DNA of 64,000 nucleotides from Pseudomonas zanjanensis (GCF_014268745.2 NZ_JABWRB020000001.1:2108001-2172000); one strand, 5' to 3'; positions 7,154 through 15,930 are shown, counted from the stretch's first letter. Numbers and translations are program-made. Notes: generated by a model from the letters alone, not told the origin.

Positions 7154-9682
7154 TCAGAAATGGGTAAACGTCAGCCCCAGCTTGTACGTCGGGCCGTACT
7201 CTTCGTACTGGCCGTTGTAGGAGCGGTGGCCGGTGTAGACGAAATACGATTCGTCGGTGAGGTTCTGGGCCTCGAGGCTGACTTGCAGGTTCTTGGTCAG
7301 CGAATAACGCGCGCTGAAATCGACGAAGGTCTGGGCGTCGACGTGCAGGTCATGGTCGCGGTCGCTGATGGATGCCAGCTCGAACAGGTACGCGGACTTG
7401 TAGTTGGCCGACAGCCGCAGGCTCAGCTTGTCGTTTTCCCAACCCAACATCAGGTTGCCGACCGTGTCCGATTGGTTCGGCAAGTCGATGCTGCGCTTGC
7501 GCTGGGTGCCACTGGCCTGGTCGAAACCCTCGATCTCGGCATCTGAACGGCTGAAGGTGGTGTTGGCGCCGAGCAGCAGGCCGTTCCAGGGTGCCGGCAG
7601 CCAATCGAATTTTTGCGAGTAGGCCAATTCCAGGCCATACAGCTTGGCGCTGTCGCCATTGGCGTAACTGTGGGCCTCGGCGAAATCAGTCCAGGCGCCA
7701 GTGCCGGCCAGGTCGGTGTTGTAGACGAAGTTCTTGATGTCCTTGTAGAACACAAAGGCCGAGACCGTGCCGGCGTGGCCCATGAAGTGCTCGATGCCCA
7801 GGTCCAGGTTGCTCGATTCCAGCGGCTTGAGGTCCGGGTTGCCGAAAGTGGCCTCGTCATCATCGATGACAAAACCCGGCGCCAGTTGCCCGAAGGTCGG
7901 ACGCACCACGGATTTGGTCCACGCCGCACGCACCTGGGTGTTCTTGTCCAGTTGGTAGCGTGCATGCAGGCCCGGCAGCCAGTGGTGGTACTTGCGTCGG
8001 GTCTCGGTATCGGTAAATACCCCGTCGGTGGCGCCGGTGCCCTTGGCTTCGAACTCGGTGCCTTCGTAGCGCATGCCGGCGATGAAACGCCAGTCATCGA
8101 TGTCGACGGTGTTCATCAGGTAGCCGGCGTTGATGTCCTCGCTCATCTTGAAGTCGTTGACACGCGACTCTTGCTCGTCAAAAAAGTCATCGCGATTGAG
8201 GCCGCCCAACAACTGCTTGATGGCATCGGCGCTGATGCCCGGGCCGAAGCGCCCGAGGCGGTAATCCACGTTGCCTTTCTGGAACTGCCCAAGGTTTAGT
8301 TGCTCGTCGGTGAAACCCAGGTCGTCGAAGTCCTCGTAGACCCAGGCATCGAGGTCGTTGTCCTTGTCCCGCCGGCTGACTTTGCCGCCGAACTTGACCT
8401 GGGAGGCATACCCCCCGAGGTCATAGTCCCGGGCCAGGTCCAGGCGCAGGTTTTTCTCGGTGTCGGTGGTTTTTTGCTCTTCCCAGTCCACCTTGTCGAG
8501 GCTGAAGTTGGCCGGATTGTAAAAGCCTGCGCCTATGATCGGCCGTGGCTTGTCGTTGTCATGGAAACCGCCGTTGAAACCATCGACACCTTCGAAGGTG
8601 GCACCGGCAATGTGGCCTGGGCTGTCTTCGCTGGATTGGCTGTAGCCACCCTGGCCGCTCAGGGTCCACAGACCGAACATCCGCTCGCCACCGAGCACGT
8701 AGGATTGGATTTCCTGGGTTTCTTCCCGTTGCTTGAGCCTGCGCTGGCCCTCGGCGTCGCCCAGTTCACCGGCGGCCTGCGGGTCTTCGAAAGCGATGCT
8801 GGTGGCGTTGCGGGTTTCGCTGTCCTTGTAGCGACTGTAGAGCGTGCGCAGGTAATAGCTGCTGACGTCATCGGGCTTGTAATCGAAGTTCAAGCCGCCG
8901 CCGGCCCGCTCGCGACGGATGTCGTAGTCGCGCTGTTCGAACTCTTCGAGGCGTGAGCCTTGTTCGAAGTCCCAGGCGCCGCCGGTTTCGACGTTGTCCG
9001 AGCCGAAGTCACGTTTCTGCCAACTCAGTGCCGCGGCCACGCCGAAGTTGTCGATGCCATCGCCAAGACTGAAACGGTCGCTGATGGCGCCGGAAAATTT
9101 CGGGCTGGTCTGGCCGGTGTTCTTGTCGTAGCTGGCTTCGCCGCTGCCGGTATAGAACAGGCCCTTGTGATCGAAGGCCGAGAGGCTCTTGACGTCCACC
9201 GTACCGCCCAGGGAGTTGGCGTCCATGTCCGGCGTCAGGGTCTTGATCACCGACAACGACTGCACCAGCTCCGAGGGCAACACGTCCAGGGCAACGGCGC
9301 GACGCTCGCTTTCCGGCGCCGGTACCAGGGTGCCGTTGATGGTCACGCTGTTGAGGTCCGGCCCGAGGCCGCGCACGCTGACAAACCGGCCTTCGCCCTG
9401 GTCGCGCTCGACGCTGACACCGGGCAGGCGCTGCACCGCTTCGGCGACGTTTTCATCGGGCAATTGCGCCACGCCGTCGGCGTGCACCACGCTCTTGATG
9501 CTGTCGGCGCTGCGCTGCTCCTTGAGGGCCTGGTCGATACTGGCCGCCTGGCCGACCACTTCAACGTGTTCCGTGGCACCGGCCGCCTGCTCCGCGGCGC
9601 TCAGTCGCTCACTGGCAATCGCCATGGCCAACGCGGTGATGGTGAAACCGACGAGCCCGGCAGTGCTTGTGCGGTGATACAT
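7154..9682 (-). CDS. TonB-dependent outer-membrane receptor (phytate-linked)
   Basis: The start at 9682 is chosen because GGGGAGGATCACC precedes the ATG; further upstream the frame reads only through a REPIN. The 842-residue precursor has a signal peptide (about 1-29). A plug domain follows (about 45-170; VHADGVAQLPDENVAEAVQRLPGVS, VSVRGLGPDLNSVTING, NSLGGTVDV), then a 22-strand-type barrel ending in the aromatic THF terminus. The PDENVAEAVQRLPGVSVERDQGEGRFVSVRG style is that of receptors for large organic substrates rather than siderophores. With the phytase and exbB-exbD-tonB it probably imports phytate or a phytate breakdown product; the substrate is inferred from context. Confidence 0.93.
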   Translation of the reverse strand: MYHRTSTAGLVGFTITALAMAIASERLSAAEQAAGATEHVEVVGQAASIDQALKEQRSADSIKSVVHADGVAQLPDENVAEAVQRLPGVSVERDQGEGRFVSVRGLGPDLNSVTINGTLVPAPESERRAVALDVLPSELVQSLSVIKTLTPDMDANSLGGTVDVKSLSAFDHKGLFYTGSGEASYDKNTGQTSPKFSGAISDRFSLGDGIDNFGVAAALSWQKRDFGSDNVETGGAWDFEQGSRLEEFEQRDYDIRRERAGGGLNFDYKPDDVSSYYLRTLYSRYKDSETRNATSIAFEDPQAAGELGDAEGQRRLKQREETQEIQSYVLGGERMFGLWTLSGQGGYSQSSEDSPGHIAGATFEGVDGFNGGFHDNDKPRPIIGAGFYNPANFSLDKVDWEEQKTTDTEKNLRLDLARDYDLGGYASQVKFGGKVSRRDKDNDLDAWVYEDFDDLGFTDEQLNLGQFQKGNVDYRLGRFGPGISADAIKQLLGGLNRDDFFDEQESRVNDFKMSEDINAGYLMNTVDIDDWRFIAGMRYEGTEFEAKGTGATDGVFTDTETRRKYHHWLPGLHARYQLDKNTQVRAAWTKSVVRPTFGQLAPGFVIDDDEATFGNPDLKPLESSNLDLGIEHFMGHAGTVSAFVFYKDIKNFVYNTDLAGTGAWTDFAEAHSYANGDSAKLYGLELAYSQKFDWLPAPWNGLLLGANTTFSRSDAEIEGFDQASGTQRKRSIDLPNQSDTVGNLMLGWENDKLSLRLSANYKSAYLFELASISDRDHDLHVDAQTFVDFSARYSLTKNLQVSLEAQNLTDESYFVYTGHRSYNGQYEEYGPTYKLGLTFTHF

Positions 9683-9757
9683 GGTGATCCTCCCCAGGAA
9701 TCCGGAAATCCGCCAGGCAATGGCCCGGCAACTGGGAGGGCACGCTAGGGGTGGGGA

Positions 9758-9775
9758 ATGACGGTTCTGTGACAG
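9758..9775 (-). promoter_or_regulatory. Pho box upstream of the receptor-phytase operon
   Basis: On the minus strand, CTGTCAC-AGAA-CCGTCAT matches the PhoB site (two CTGTCAT-like 7-mers spaced by 4 bp). Ten bases further on, TAGCGT can serve as the -10 element, the usual PhoB promoter geometry. The box ends 75 bp before the receptor start codon. Induction under phosphate starvation is inferred. Confidence 0.75.
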
Positions 9776-9869
9776 GCAGGGGCCGCAGAAGCCAAGCGGG
9801 TAGGTTTTGAGTGGATTCGTGGCACACAATGAGCTGATACGACCCTCTTTTACGACGGGTGTGTTCCTC

Positions 9870-10004
9870 GTGGCGAGGGAGCTTGCTCCCGCTCGGCTGC
9901 GCAGCAGCCGCAAATCGGACGATGCGGCGTGCCTGTAAGTATCGTGGCGCTTGGTTTTTTGGAGGGGTGCTTCGCACCCCAGCGGGAGCAAGCTCCCTCG
10001 CCAC
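9870..10004. repeat. REPIN, GTGGCGAGGGA family, between two Pho-box promoters
   Basis: Left arm at 9870 and right arm ending at 10004, with a long centre containing GGAGGGGTGCTTCGCACCCC. It occupies the middle of the 457-bp divergent intergenic region 9683-10139. The rest of that region holds the two Pho boxes and no gene. Confidence 0.88.
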
Positions 10005-10060
10005 AAGGATTGCGGCAAAAAAAACCGGATAACCGATGAGCTGATTCGACCTCCCCCACC

Positions 10061-10088
10061 CCATCACTCGCCGTCACCGCACTGTCAC
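10061..10088 (+). promoter_or_regulatory. Pho box (three repeats) upstream of the GGDEF-AraC pair
   Basis: Three direct repeats CCATCAC, CCGTCAC and CTGTCAC begin at 10061, 10071 and 10082, with spacers of 3 and 4 bp. The last two form a standard 7-4-7 Pho box. TGTGCT at 10099-10104 lies at the expected -10 distance. The block ends 51 bp before the GGDEF start codon. Confidence 0.65.
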
Positions 10089-10139
10089 ATTCATCTGCTG
10101 TGCTGGGCCGCATTCCGCTTCTGGCAAAGGATTCCGGCC

Positions 10140-11054
10140 ATGTTCTCCGTGCTCCGCCCGCACCGTTTCAAACTCGCCCTGCTCCTGCTGGCGGCCAACT
10201 TCGGGTTGCTCCTGCACTTGGCCAGCGGCGAACTCAAACCCATCGCCGAATGGGTCTGGCTGGACATCCTCGGTGAAGGTGGCTCGGCGCTGCTGGCGCT
10301 GGTCTGGCTGGGGTTGGTACTCAAAAGCCGCCCCGCCGGCCGGGTCACCAATTACCTGGTCCTGGGTCTGGGCTGCATCTTCTTTTCCTGGTGGATCGAC
10401 AGTCTCGACGAATTCATCCGCCTGCCCGATAGCATCACCTGGGATCACTGGCTCGAATCCGGACCGATGCCGCTGGGCATGATCCTGCTGACCCTCGGCA
10501 TCTACCACTGGCACCGCGAACAATTGGCAATCAATGGTCAGATGGAGAAGCGCGAGCGACTGTTCCGTGAGCACCGTCTGTTCGACAAGCTCACCCCGTT
10601 GGGTGGCGCTGACTTTCTCAAGCATGAGCTGTCCGCCAGCCTGGAGGACAGCCGCCGTCGCCAACAACCGCTGTCGCTGCTGGCCTTGGACCTGGATAAC
10701 TTCACCGCTATCAACCAGCGTTTCGGCCACGGCGAAGGCGATGCGGTATTGCAGGCGATCAGTCAGTTACTGGTCTTGAACCTGCGCCGCCAGGACCTGC
10801 TGTGCCGCCTGGCCGGTGATCGCTTCGTGGTGCTGCTGCCCGACACTGGCGAAAGCCAGGCCCGACGCCTGGCCCTGGAACTGGAAATCGCGGTGCGCAG
10901 CCTGGCTCACAAGACCCGACAACACGGCGAGCGGCTCCAACTGGCCGCCAGCACAGCGGTGGTGATGGCGTTCGACGAATCCCCCGACGCCTTGCTCAAA
11001 CGCCTGAACCTGGCGCTCGCCCAGTCCCGGACTACGTTGGCGAAAAGCGCATGA
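10140..11054 (+). CDS. Membrane GGDEF-domain protein with degenerate active-site motif
   Basis: The start at 10140 is preceded by AAAGGA. The 304-residue protein has about four membrane helices in residues 10-135 (LALLLLAANFGLLLHLA, GSALLALVWLGLVL, YLVLGLGCIFFSWWI, MPLGMILLTLGIYHW). A short helix leads to a GGDEF domain (about 160-300) with LLALDLDNFTAINQRFGHGEGDAVL and LLCRLAGDRFVVLLP. The signature is AGDRF instead of GG(D/E)EF, so cyclase activity may be lost or weak; a c-di-GMP sensing or structural role is possible. The stop overlaps the following araC-like gene by 4 bp. The upstream Pho box suggests phosphate-starvation control. Confidence 0.88.
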   Translation: MFSVLRPHRFKLALLLLAANFGLLLHLASGELKPIAEWVWLDILGEGGSALLALVWLGLVLKSRPAGRVTNYLVLGLGCIFFSWWIDSLDEFIRLPDSITWDHWLESGPMPLGMILLTLGIYHWHREQLAINGQMEKRERLFREHRLFDKLTPLGGADFLKHELSASLEDSRRRQQPLSLLALDLDNFTAINQRFGHGEGDAVLQAISQLLVLNLRRQDLLCRLAGDRFVVLLPDTGESQARRLALELEIAVRSLAHKTRQHGERLQLAASTAVVMAFDESPDALLKRLNLALAQSRTTLAKSA

Positions 11055-12088
11055 CGCTCAAGACCTGCTGGTACGAAACCGACAGCCGCTTCATTCCGGG
11101 ACACTATCAACCTGCGGCGCTGATTGACCTGGCACTGTCGCGGGACATCGACAGCCATCGCCTGCTGCGCGGCACCGGGTTGTTTCACGACGATATCCTC
11201 GCCGGACAGAGCCGCATCAGCCCGCAGCAGTTCCTCGGCCTGATCGACAATAGCCGACGCCTGCTGGATGCCAGCGACAGCAGCTTCCTGTTTGGCCAGC
11301 GGCTGTTGCCGGGGCATTACGGCCCCGCAAGCCACGCCTTGCGTCACGCGCAGAACTTGCATCAGGCCCTGCAGACCCTGATCGACCAACAGGCGCTGCT
11401 CAGCCCGTTGGCGGCCCCTCGGCTGCTACTGGACGAGCACTACGCCTATGTCCATTGGCTGGACAGCTGCGGTGCCGACGAACAATGGCGCTTCGTGCTG
11501 GAAGCGAGCATGACCTCGATGGTGGCGATGAGCGCCTGGCTCAGCGGCGAACGCTTGCCCTGGCAGTGCAGTTTTCGCCACGGCGAGCCGCGTTACGTCG
11601 AACAATATTGGGTGCACCTGGGTGAGCACACCCAATTCGACCGCCCGCTGGACCTGATGCGCCTGCCCCGCCACTGCCTTGCCCAGCCCTGGCCCAACGT
11701 CTCGGCCACCGCCGGCCAGGTGGCGCGGATCGAAGCCCGGGACCAGCTCGATCAACTGGGTTTCGCCTCAAGTTTCCTGGATTGCCTCTACGACTACCTG
11801 CACGCCCATGTGCAGCAGACGCCAAGCCTGGAACAGACCGCCCAGGCCTTCGCCATGAGCCCCGCGACCCTCAAGCGCAAATTGCACAAGCACCACACCG
11901 GGTTCCAGCAACAGGTGGACCGGGTGCACACCCATGTGGCCTTGTATCTGTATCAAGTCAAGGGGTTCAGCAACGAGGAAGTGGCGCAGTACCTGCGCTT
12001 CAACGACACGGCGAACTTTCGTCGCTCGTTCAAGCGCTGGACTGGCAGTACGCCGAATCTGATCCGGCAATTGCTGATGTTGGGCTGA
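11051..12088 (+). CDS. AraC-family regulator (OruR/ArgR-like arrangement)
   Basis: The 345-residue protein has an N-terminal arabinose-binding-like domain typical of long Pseudomonas AraC regulators (about 1-230). The C-terminal AraC helix-turn-helix has SLEQTAQAFAMSPATLKRKLHKH and GFSNEEVAQYLRFNDTANFRRSFKRWTGSTPNLIR. It overlaps the GGDEF gene by 4 bp and is probably co-expressed with it from the Pho-box promoter. A role in tuning the phytate island or linked surface behaviour is inference. Confidence 0.92.
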   Translation: MTLKTCWYETDSRFIPGHYQPAALIDLALSRDIDSHRLLRGTGLFHDDILAGQSRISPQQFLGLIDNSRRLLDASDSSFLFGQRLLPGHYGPASHALRHAQNLHQALQTLIDQQALLSPLAAPRLLLDEHYAYVHWLDSCGADEQWRFVLEASMTSMVAMSAWLSGERLPWQCSFRHGEPRYVEQYWVHLGEHTQFDRPLDLMRLPRHCLAQPWPNVSATAGQVARIEARDQLDQLGFASSFLDCLYDYLHAHVQQTPSLEQTAQAFAMSPATLKRKLHKHHTGFQQQVDRVHTHVALYLYQVKGFSNEEVAQYLRFNDTANFRRSFKRWTGSTPNLIRQLLMLG

Positions 12089-12098
12089 AGGGGGCCTC

Positions 12099-12123
12099 AT
12101 CGCGAGCGAGCTCGCTCCCACAC
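12099..12123. repeat. Single REP, CGCGAGCGAGCTCGCTCCCAC type
   Basis: Solitary arm of the second REP family, just after the araC-like stop codon. Confidence 0.75.
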
Positions 12124-12160
12124 TGGATTGGGGTGGATGCAAGTAGGCTTGCGGTGAACT

Positions 12161-12280
12161 GCTGTTGTGGCGAGGGAGCTTGCTCCCGCTGGACCGGGCT
12201 GGCGCTCCAGCGCGCAGCGGTCCCAAAATCTTGCGGTCGCTGCGCAACCGAGCGGGAGCAAGCTCCCTCGCCACAACAGC
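12161..12280. repeat. REPIN, GTGGCGAGGGA family
   Basis: GCTGTTGTGGCGAGGG at the left pairs with its complement at the right. The centre has the same GGACCGGGCTGGCGCTCC sequence as the copy at 2878. It lies between the convergent araC-like and CBS genes. Confidence 0.9.
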
Positions 12281-12305
12281 TGTGCTCGTCGGCAATAAAT
12301 GGGGT

Positions 12306-12746
12306 TCAATGCCCGCGAATGTAATGCTCCAACTGTCGGATCAAATCCGCCTGCTCGACAATCGCCTCTTTCACCAGGTCGCCGATGGACAACAGGCCGA
12401 TCAACTGCCCGTTATCCAGCACCGGCAGGTGCCGCAAATGGCTGTCGGTCATGACTTCCATGCAGCGGTCGATGCTCTGCTGGCTGTCGGCGGTGATCAC
12501 CGGGGCGCTCATGATGGTGCGCACGGTCGTGCCCACCGATGAGCGTCCCTTGAGCACCATCTTGCGTGCATAGTCCCGCTCGCTGAACACCCCTACCACC
12601 TGGCCGTCCTCGATCACGGGTAATGCGCCGACATTTTTCTCGGCCATGATTTGCAGGGCTTCGAGCACCGTCTGCTCGGGGGCGATGCTGTGGACCTGCT
12701 GGTTCTGCACGCTCTTGAGCCGGACCAGTTGGGCGGCGGTTTTCAT
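12306..12746 (-). CDS. Tandem CBS-domain protein
   Basis: The 146-residue protein consists of a CBS pair (about 10-65 and 78-135; AEKNVGALPVIEDGQVVGVFSERDYARK and DSHLRHLPVLDNGQLIGLLSIGDLVKE). Such stand-alone CBS pairs usually bind adenine nucleotides or NAD and modulate partners. It is monocistronic between two REPINs. It is related to, but not identical with, the CBS protein at 16412-16825 on the other side of nirBD. Confidence 0.93.
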   Translation of the reverse strand: MKTAAQLVRLKSVQNQQVHSIAPEQTVLEALQIMAEKNVGALPVIEDGQVVGVFSERDYARKMVLKGRSSVGTTVRTIMSAPVITADSQQSIDRCMEVMTDSHLRHLPVLDNGQLIGLLSIGDLVKEAIVEQADLIRQLEHYIRGH

Positions 12747-12785
12747 TGTTCATCCCCCATTTCAATAAGAAGTGACCCACTGTTC

Positions 12786-12877
12786 GTGGCGAGGGAGCTT
12801 GCTCCCGCTCGGTTGCGCAGCGACCGCAAGATTTTGGGACCGCTGTGCGGTCCAGCGGGAGCAAGCTCCCTCGCCAC
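12786..12877. repeat. REPIN, GTGGCGAGGGA family
   Basis: Inverted arms with a CGGTTGCGCAGCGACCG inner palindrome. It lies between the nirD stop and the CBS start on the same strand, where it may help end nirBD transcription. Confidence 0.9.
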
Positions 12878-12919
12878 AAGAGCACTGCTAGAGCACCACA
12901 ACAGCAACCATGGCACGGA

Positions 12920-13291
12920 TCAGTCTTCGCCAATCTCCACCACATCACCGTTGAGCCGCACCGGCCACACCCGCAGGCTTTGTTCCGGGTATTCCAGGCA
13001 ATGACCGTCTTCCAGACGGAAATGCTGCTTGTACATCGGCGAGGCAATCACCAGGTCACCCTTGATGCTGCCCAACAGTCCGCGGCCGATGACGTTCGCG
13101 CCGGACTTTGGGTCGCGGTTGTCGATGGCGTACAGCGGCTTGTCCTCATGCTCCGGCAGATAGAGCAACGCCACTTGGCTGCCATCGTGCCAGGCGACCA
13201 CGCCGGAGTTGGGCACGAGATCCTCGCGGCTGCACAGGGCGCGCCATTGCAGGGATTCTTGAGCGATACGAACGACATTTGACTGGCTCAT
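12920..13291 (-). CDS. nirD: Nitrite reductase small subunit
   Basis: The 123-residue protein has a Rieske-like fold, but the Cys/His cluster ligands are replaced (DPKSG and PMYKQHF), as is normal for NirD. It assists NirB in reducing nitrite to ammonium with NAD(P)H in the cytosol. The start codon shares one base with the nirB stop (TGATG), so the two are translationally coupled. Confidence 0.95.
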   Translation of the reverse strand: MSQSNVVRIAQESLQWRALCSREDLVPNSGVVAWHDGSQVALLYLPEHEDKPLYAIDNRDPKSGANVIGRGLLGSIKGDLVIASPMYKQHFRLEDGHCLEYPEQSLRVWPVRLNGDVVEIGED

Positions 13292-15852
13292 CAGAGCACC
13301 TCCTCGGTAACGGGAATCAGGTGGAGTTCATGGGCATGCACTGGCCGACGCTGGCCGCGCTCGCGGACGAAATGAACATCCGGATCGCCGCGCTTGTCGT
13401 TGACGAAGGTGCGGAAACGCTTGAGCTTCTCCGGGTCCTTCAGGGCATTGGCCCATTCGCATTCGTAGCGGTCGACCACCCGTTGCATCTGCGCTTCGAG
13501 CTCGGCGCCCAGGCCCAGGCTGTCGTGGATGATGACGTCCTTGAGGTAGTCCAGGCCGCCCTCCAGGCTTTCGCGCCAGACCGATGTGCGTTGCAGTTTG
13601 TCGGCGGTGCGGATGTAGAACATCAGGAAGCGGTCGATGTAGCGGATCAGCGTGGCGTCGTCCAGGTCCGTGGCGAACAGCTCGGCATGGCGTGGACGCA
13701 TGCCGCCGTTGCCGGCCACGTAGAGGTTCCAGCCCTTCTCCGTGGCGATCACGCCGACGTCCTTGCTCTGGGCCTCGGCACACTCGCGGGTGCAACCGGA
13801 CACCGCGAACTTGAGTTTGTGCGGCGAGCGCAGGCCTTTGTAGCGGTCTTCGAGGGTCAGCGCCATTTGCACGCTGTCTTGCACGCCATAGCGGCACCAG
13901 GTGCTGCCCACGCAGGATTTCACCGTGCGCGTGGATTTGCCGTAGGCGTGACCGGTTTCGAAGCCGGCTTCGATCAGCTCGGACCAGATGTCCGGCAACT
14001 GGTGCAACTGGGCGCCGAACAGGTCGATGCGCTGGCCGCCGGTGATCTTGGTGTAGAGGTCGTATTTCTTGGCGACCACACCGATGGCGATCAGTTTGTC
14101 AGCGGTGATCTCCCCGCCTGCGATGCGCGGTACCACTGAGTAGGTGCCGTTTTTCTGCATGTTCGCCATGAAGGTGTCGTTGGTGTCCTGCAACGGCACC
14201 AGGGACGGGTCCATGATCGGCTGGTTCCAGCACGACGCCAGGATCGAGCCCACCGCCGGTTTGCACAGGTCGCAGCCGGTGTGGCCACGGCCGTGCTTGG
14301 CCAACAATTCTTCGAAACTGATGATGCCTTCCACCCGCACCAGCGCATACAGCTCCTGGCGGGTGTAGGCGAAATGCTCGCAGAGGCTCTTGTCGACGCT
14401 GACGCCACGGGCAATCAATTCATGCTCGAACACCTGCTTGACCAGCGCCGCGCAGCCACCGCAACCGGTGCCGGCCTTGGTGTCGCATTTGAGCTGGCCA
14501 AGATCCGTGCAACCGCCGTCGATGGCCGAGCAGATCGAGCCCTTGGTGACGTTGTGGCACGAGCAAATGGTCGCGGTTTCGGGTAGTGCCGCCGGGCCCA
14601 GGGTCGGAGCGCCCTCGGACGATGGCAGGATCAGGCTGGCGGCATCCTTGGGCAAGACGATGCCGTTCTGCATGTATTGCAGCAAGGTGTCGTAGTAGCT
14701 GTTGTCACCCACCAGCACTGCGCCGATCACGCGCTTGCCGGCGGCGTCCACCACCAGGCGCCGGTAGCTGGCGCTGGTTTCATCGATGAATTGGAAGCTG
14801 CGCGAACCCGGCGTGTTGCCATGGGCATCGCCGATGGAGCCAACGTCCACACCGAGCAACTTGAGCTTGGTGGACATGTCGGCACCGGTGAAGGCTTCAG
14901 CGCTTGCGCCGCACAGCGTGGCCGCGACATTGCGGGCCATCTGGTAGCCGGGGGCGACCAGGCCGAAAATGCTCCCGTTCCAGGCCGCGCATTCGCCGAT
15001 GGCGTAGATGTCCGGATCGCTGCTCTGGCAATGATCGTCGATCACCACGCCACCGCGTGGGCCGATCTGCAGGTCGCTCTGGCGAGCCAGGGCATCCTGG
15101 GCGCGGATACCGGCAGAGAACACGACAAGGTCGGTTTCCAGGAAATCGTCGTCACCGAAACTCATCCGATAACGGTACTGCTCACCGGCACTGATGGACT
15201 GGGTGCCCTTGGACAGATGCACGCCGACGCCCAGGCTTTCGATGCGCGCCTTGAGGGCCAAGCCACCCTGCGGATCCAACTGCACCGGCATCAGCCGTGG
15301 GGCGAATTCCACCACATGGGCTTCCAGGCCGAGGGTCTTGAGGGCGTTGGCCGCTTCCAGGCCCAGCAAACCACCCCCCACCACCACGCCACGGCGGGCA
15401 TTGCTGGCGGCGGCGCGGATCGCGTCCAAGTCTTCCAGGGTGCGATAGACCAGGCACGAATCGCCTTCAGCGCCCTGGATCGGCGGCACGAAGGGATAGG
15501 AACCGGTCGCGAGCACCAGCTTGTCGTAGCTGACACGCTCGCCGGCTGTCACGACTTCACGGGCCTGGCGGTCGATTTCCAGCACCGGTACACCCAGGTG
15601 CAACGTGACGCCGGGGGTCTGGTACAACGACGCTTCGCCCAAGGCCAGGGACTCGGCATCACGCCCGGAGAAATACTCGGACAGATGCACGCGGTCATAG
15701 GCACGCATCGGCTCTTCGCTGAACACATGCACGCGGTAATGATTGAGGGCACCGCGCTCGATCAATTGTTCGACGCAGTGATGGCCGACCATGCCATTGC
15801 CGATCACGATCAGCGTTTGCAGCTTGTTCAGAGAAGCAACGTTGGAATTCAT
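13291..15852 (-). CDS. nirB: Assimilatory nitrite reductase large subunit, NAD(P)H-dependent
   Basis: The start at 15852 gives 853 residues; the longer open frame runs back through the leader terminator and was rejected. Order: FAD/NAD-binding oxidoreductase (IVIGNGMVGHHCVEQL; GGGLLGLEAANAL), BFD-like [2Fe-2S] region (CSCHNVTKGSICSAID, GTGCGGC), then the sulfite/nitrite reductase domain with 4Fe-4S/sirohaem ligands (CVGSTWCRYGVQDS and SGCTRECAEAQ). It reduces nitrite to ammonium for assimilation. Expression appears controlled at initiation (sigma54) and at elongation (leader terminator), judging from the 5' region. Confidence 0.96.
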   Translation of the reverse strand: MNSNVASLNKLQTLIVIGNGMVGHHCVEQLIERGALNHYRVHVFSEEPMRAYDRVHLSEYFSGRDAESLALGEASLYQTPGVTLHLGVPVLEIDRQAREVVTAGERVSYDKLVLATGSYPFVPPIQGAEGDSCLVYRTLEDLDAIRAAASNARRGVVVGGGLLGLEAANALKTLGLEAHVVEFAPRLMPVQLDPQGGLALKARIESLGVGVHLSKGTQSISAGEQYRYRMSFGDDDFLETDLVVFSAGIRAQDALARQSDLQIGPRGGVVIDDHCQSSDPDIYAIGECAAWNGSIFGLVAPGYQMARNVAATLCGASAEAFTGADMSTKLKLLGVDVGSIGDAHGNTPGSRSFQFIDETSASYRRLVVDAAGKRVIGAVLVGDNSYYDTLLQYMQNGIVLPKDAASLILPSSEGAPTLGPAALPETATICSCHNVTKGSICSAIDGGCTDLGQLKCDTKAGTGCGGCAALVKQVFEHELIARGVSVDKSLCEHFAYTRQELYALVRVEGIISFEELLAKHGRGHTGCDLCKPAVGSILASCWNQPIMDPSLVPLQDTNDTFMANMQKNGTYSVVPRIAGGEITADKLIAIGVVAKKYDLYTKITGGQRIDLFGAQLHQLPDIWSELIEAGFETGHAYGKSTRTVKSCVGSTWCRYGVQDSVQMALTLEDRYKGLRSPHKLKFAVSGCTRECAEAQSKDVGVIATEKGWNLYVAGNGGMRPRHAELFATDLDDATLIRYIDRFLMFYIRTADKLQRTSVWRESLEGGLDYLKDVIIHDSLGLGAELEAQMQRVVDRYECEWANALKDPEKLKRFRTFVNDKRGDPDVHFVRERGQRRPVHAHELHLIPVTEEVL

Positions 15853-15891
15853 AAAAAGCACCCGACAAAAGCCCATCACGATTTTGAAAGC

Positions 15892-15930
15892 AAAAAAAAA
15901 GACGCCTGAAACCTTGCGGTTCCAGGCGTC
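15892..15930 (-). terminator. Intrinsic terminator in the nirB leader
   Basis: On the minus strand, a 13-bp stem (GACGCCTGGAACC paired with GGTTTCAGGCGTC, one G-U pair) closes a GCAA tetraloop and runs into nine T's (15892-15900). It stands 39 bp before the nirB start codon and inside its leader, so it must be bypassed for expression: an attenuator rather than a gene-end terminator. Confidence 0.9.

Noticed and set aside
9683..10018. N-terminal extension of the receptor frame
   Set aside because: It runs through a REPIN and the Pho box; a good ribosome-binding site and signal peptide define the start at 9682.
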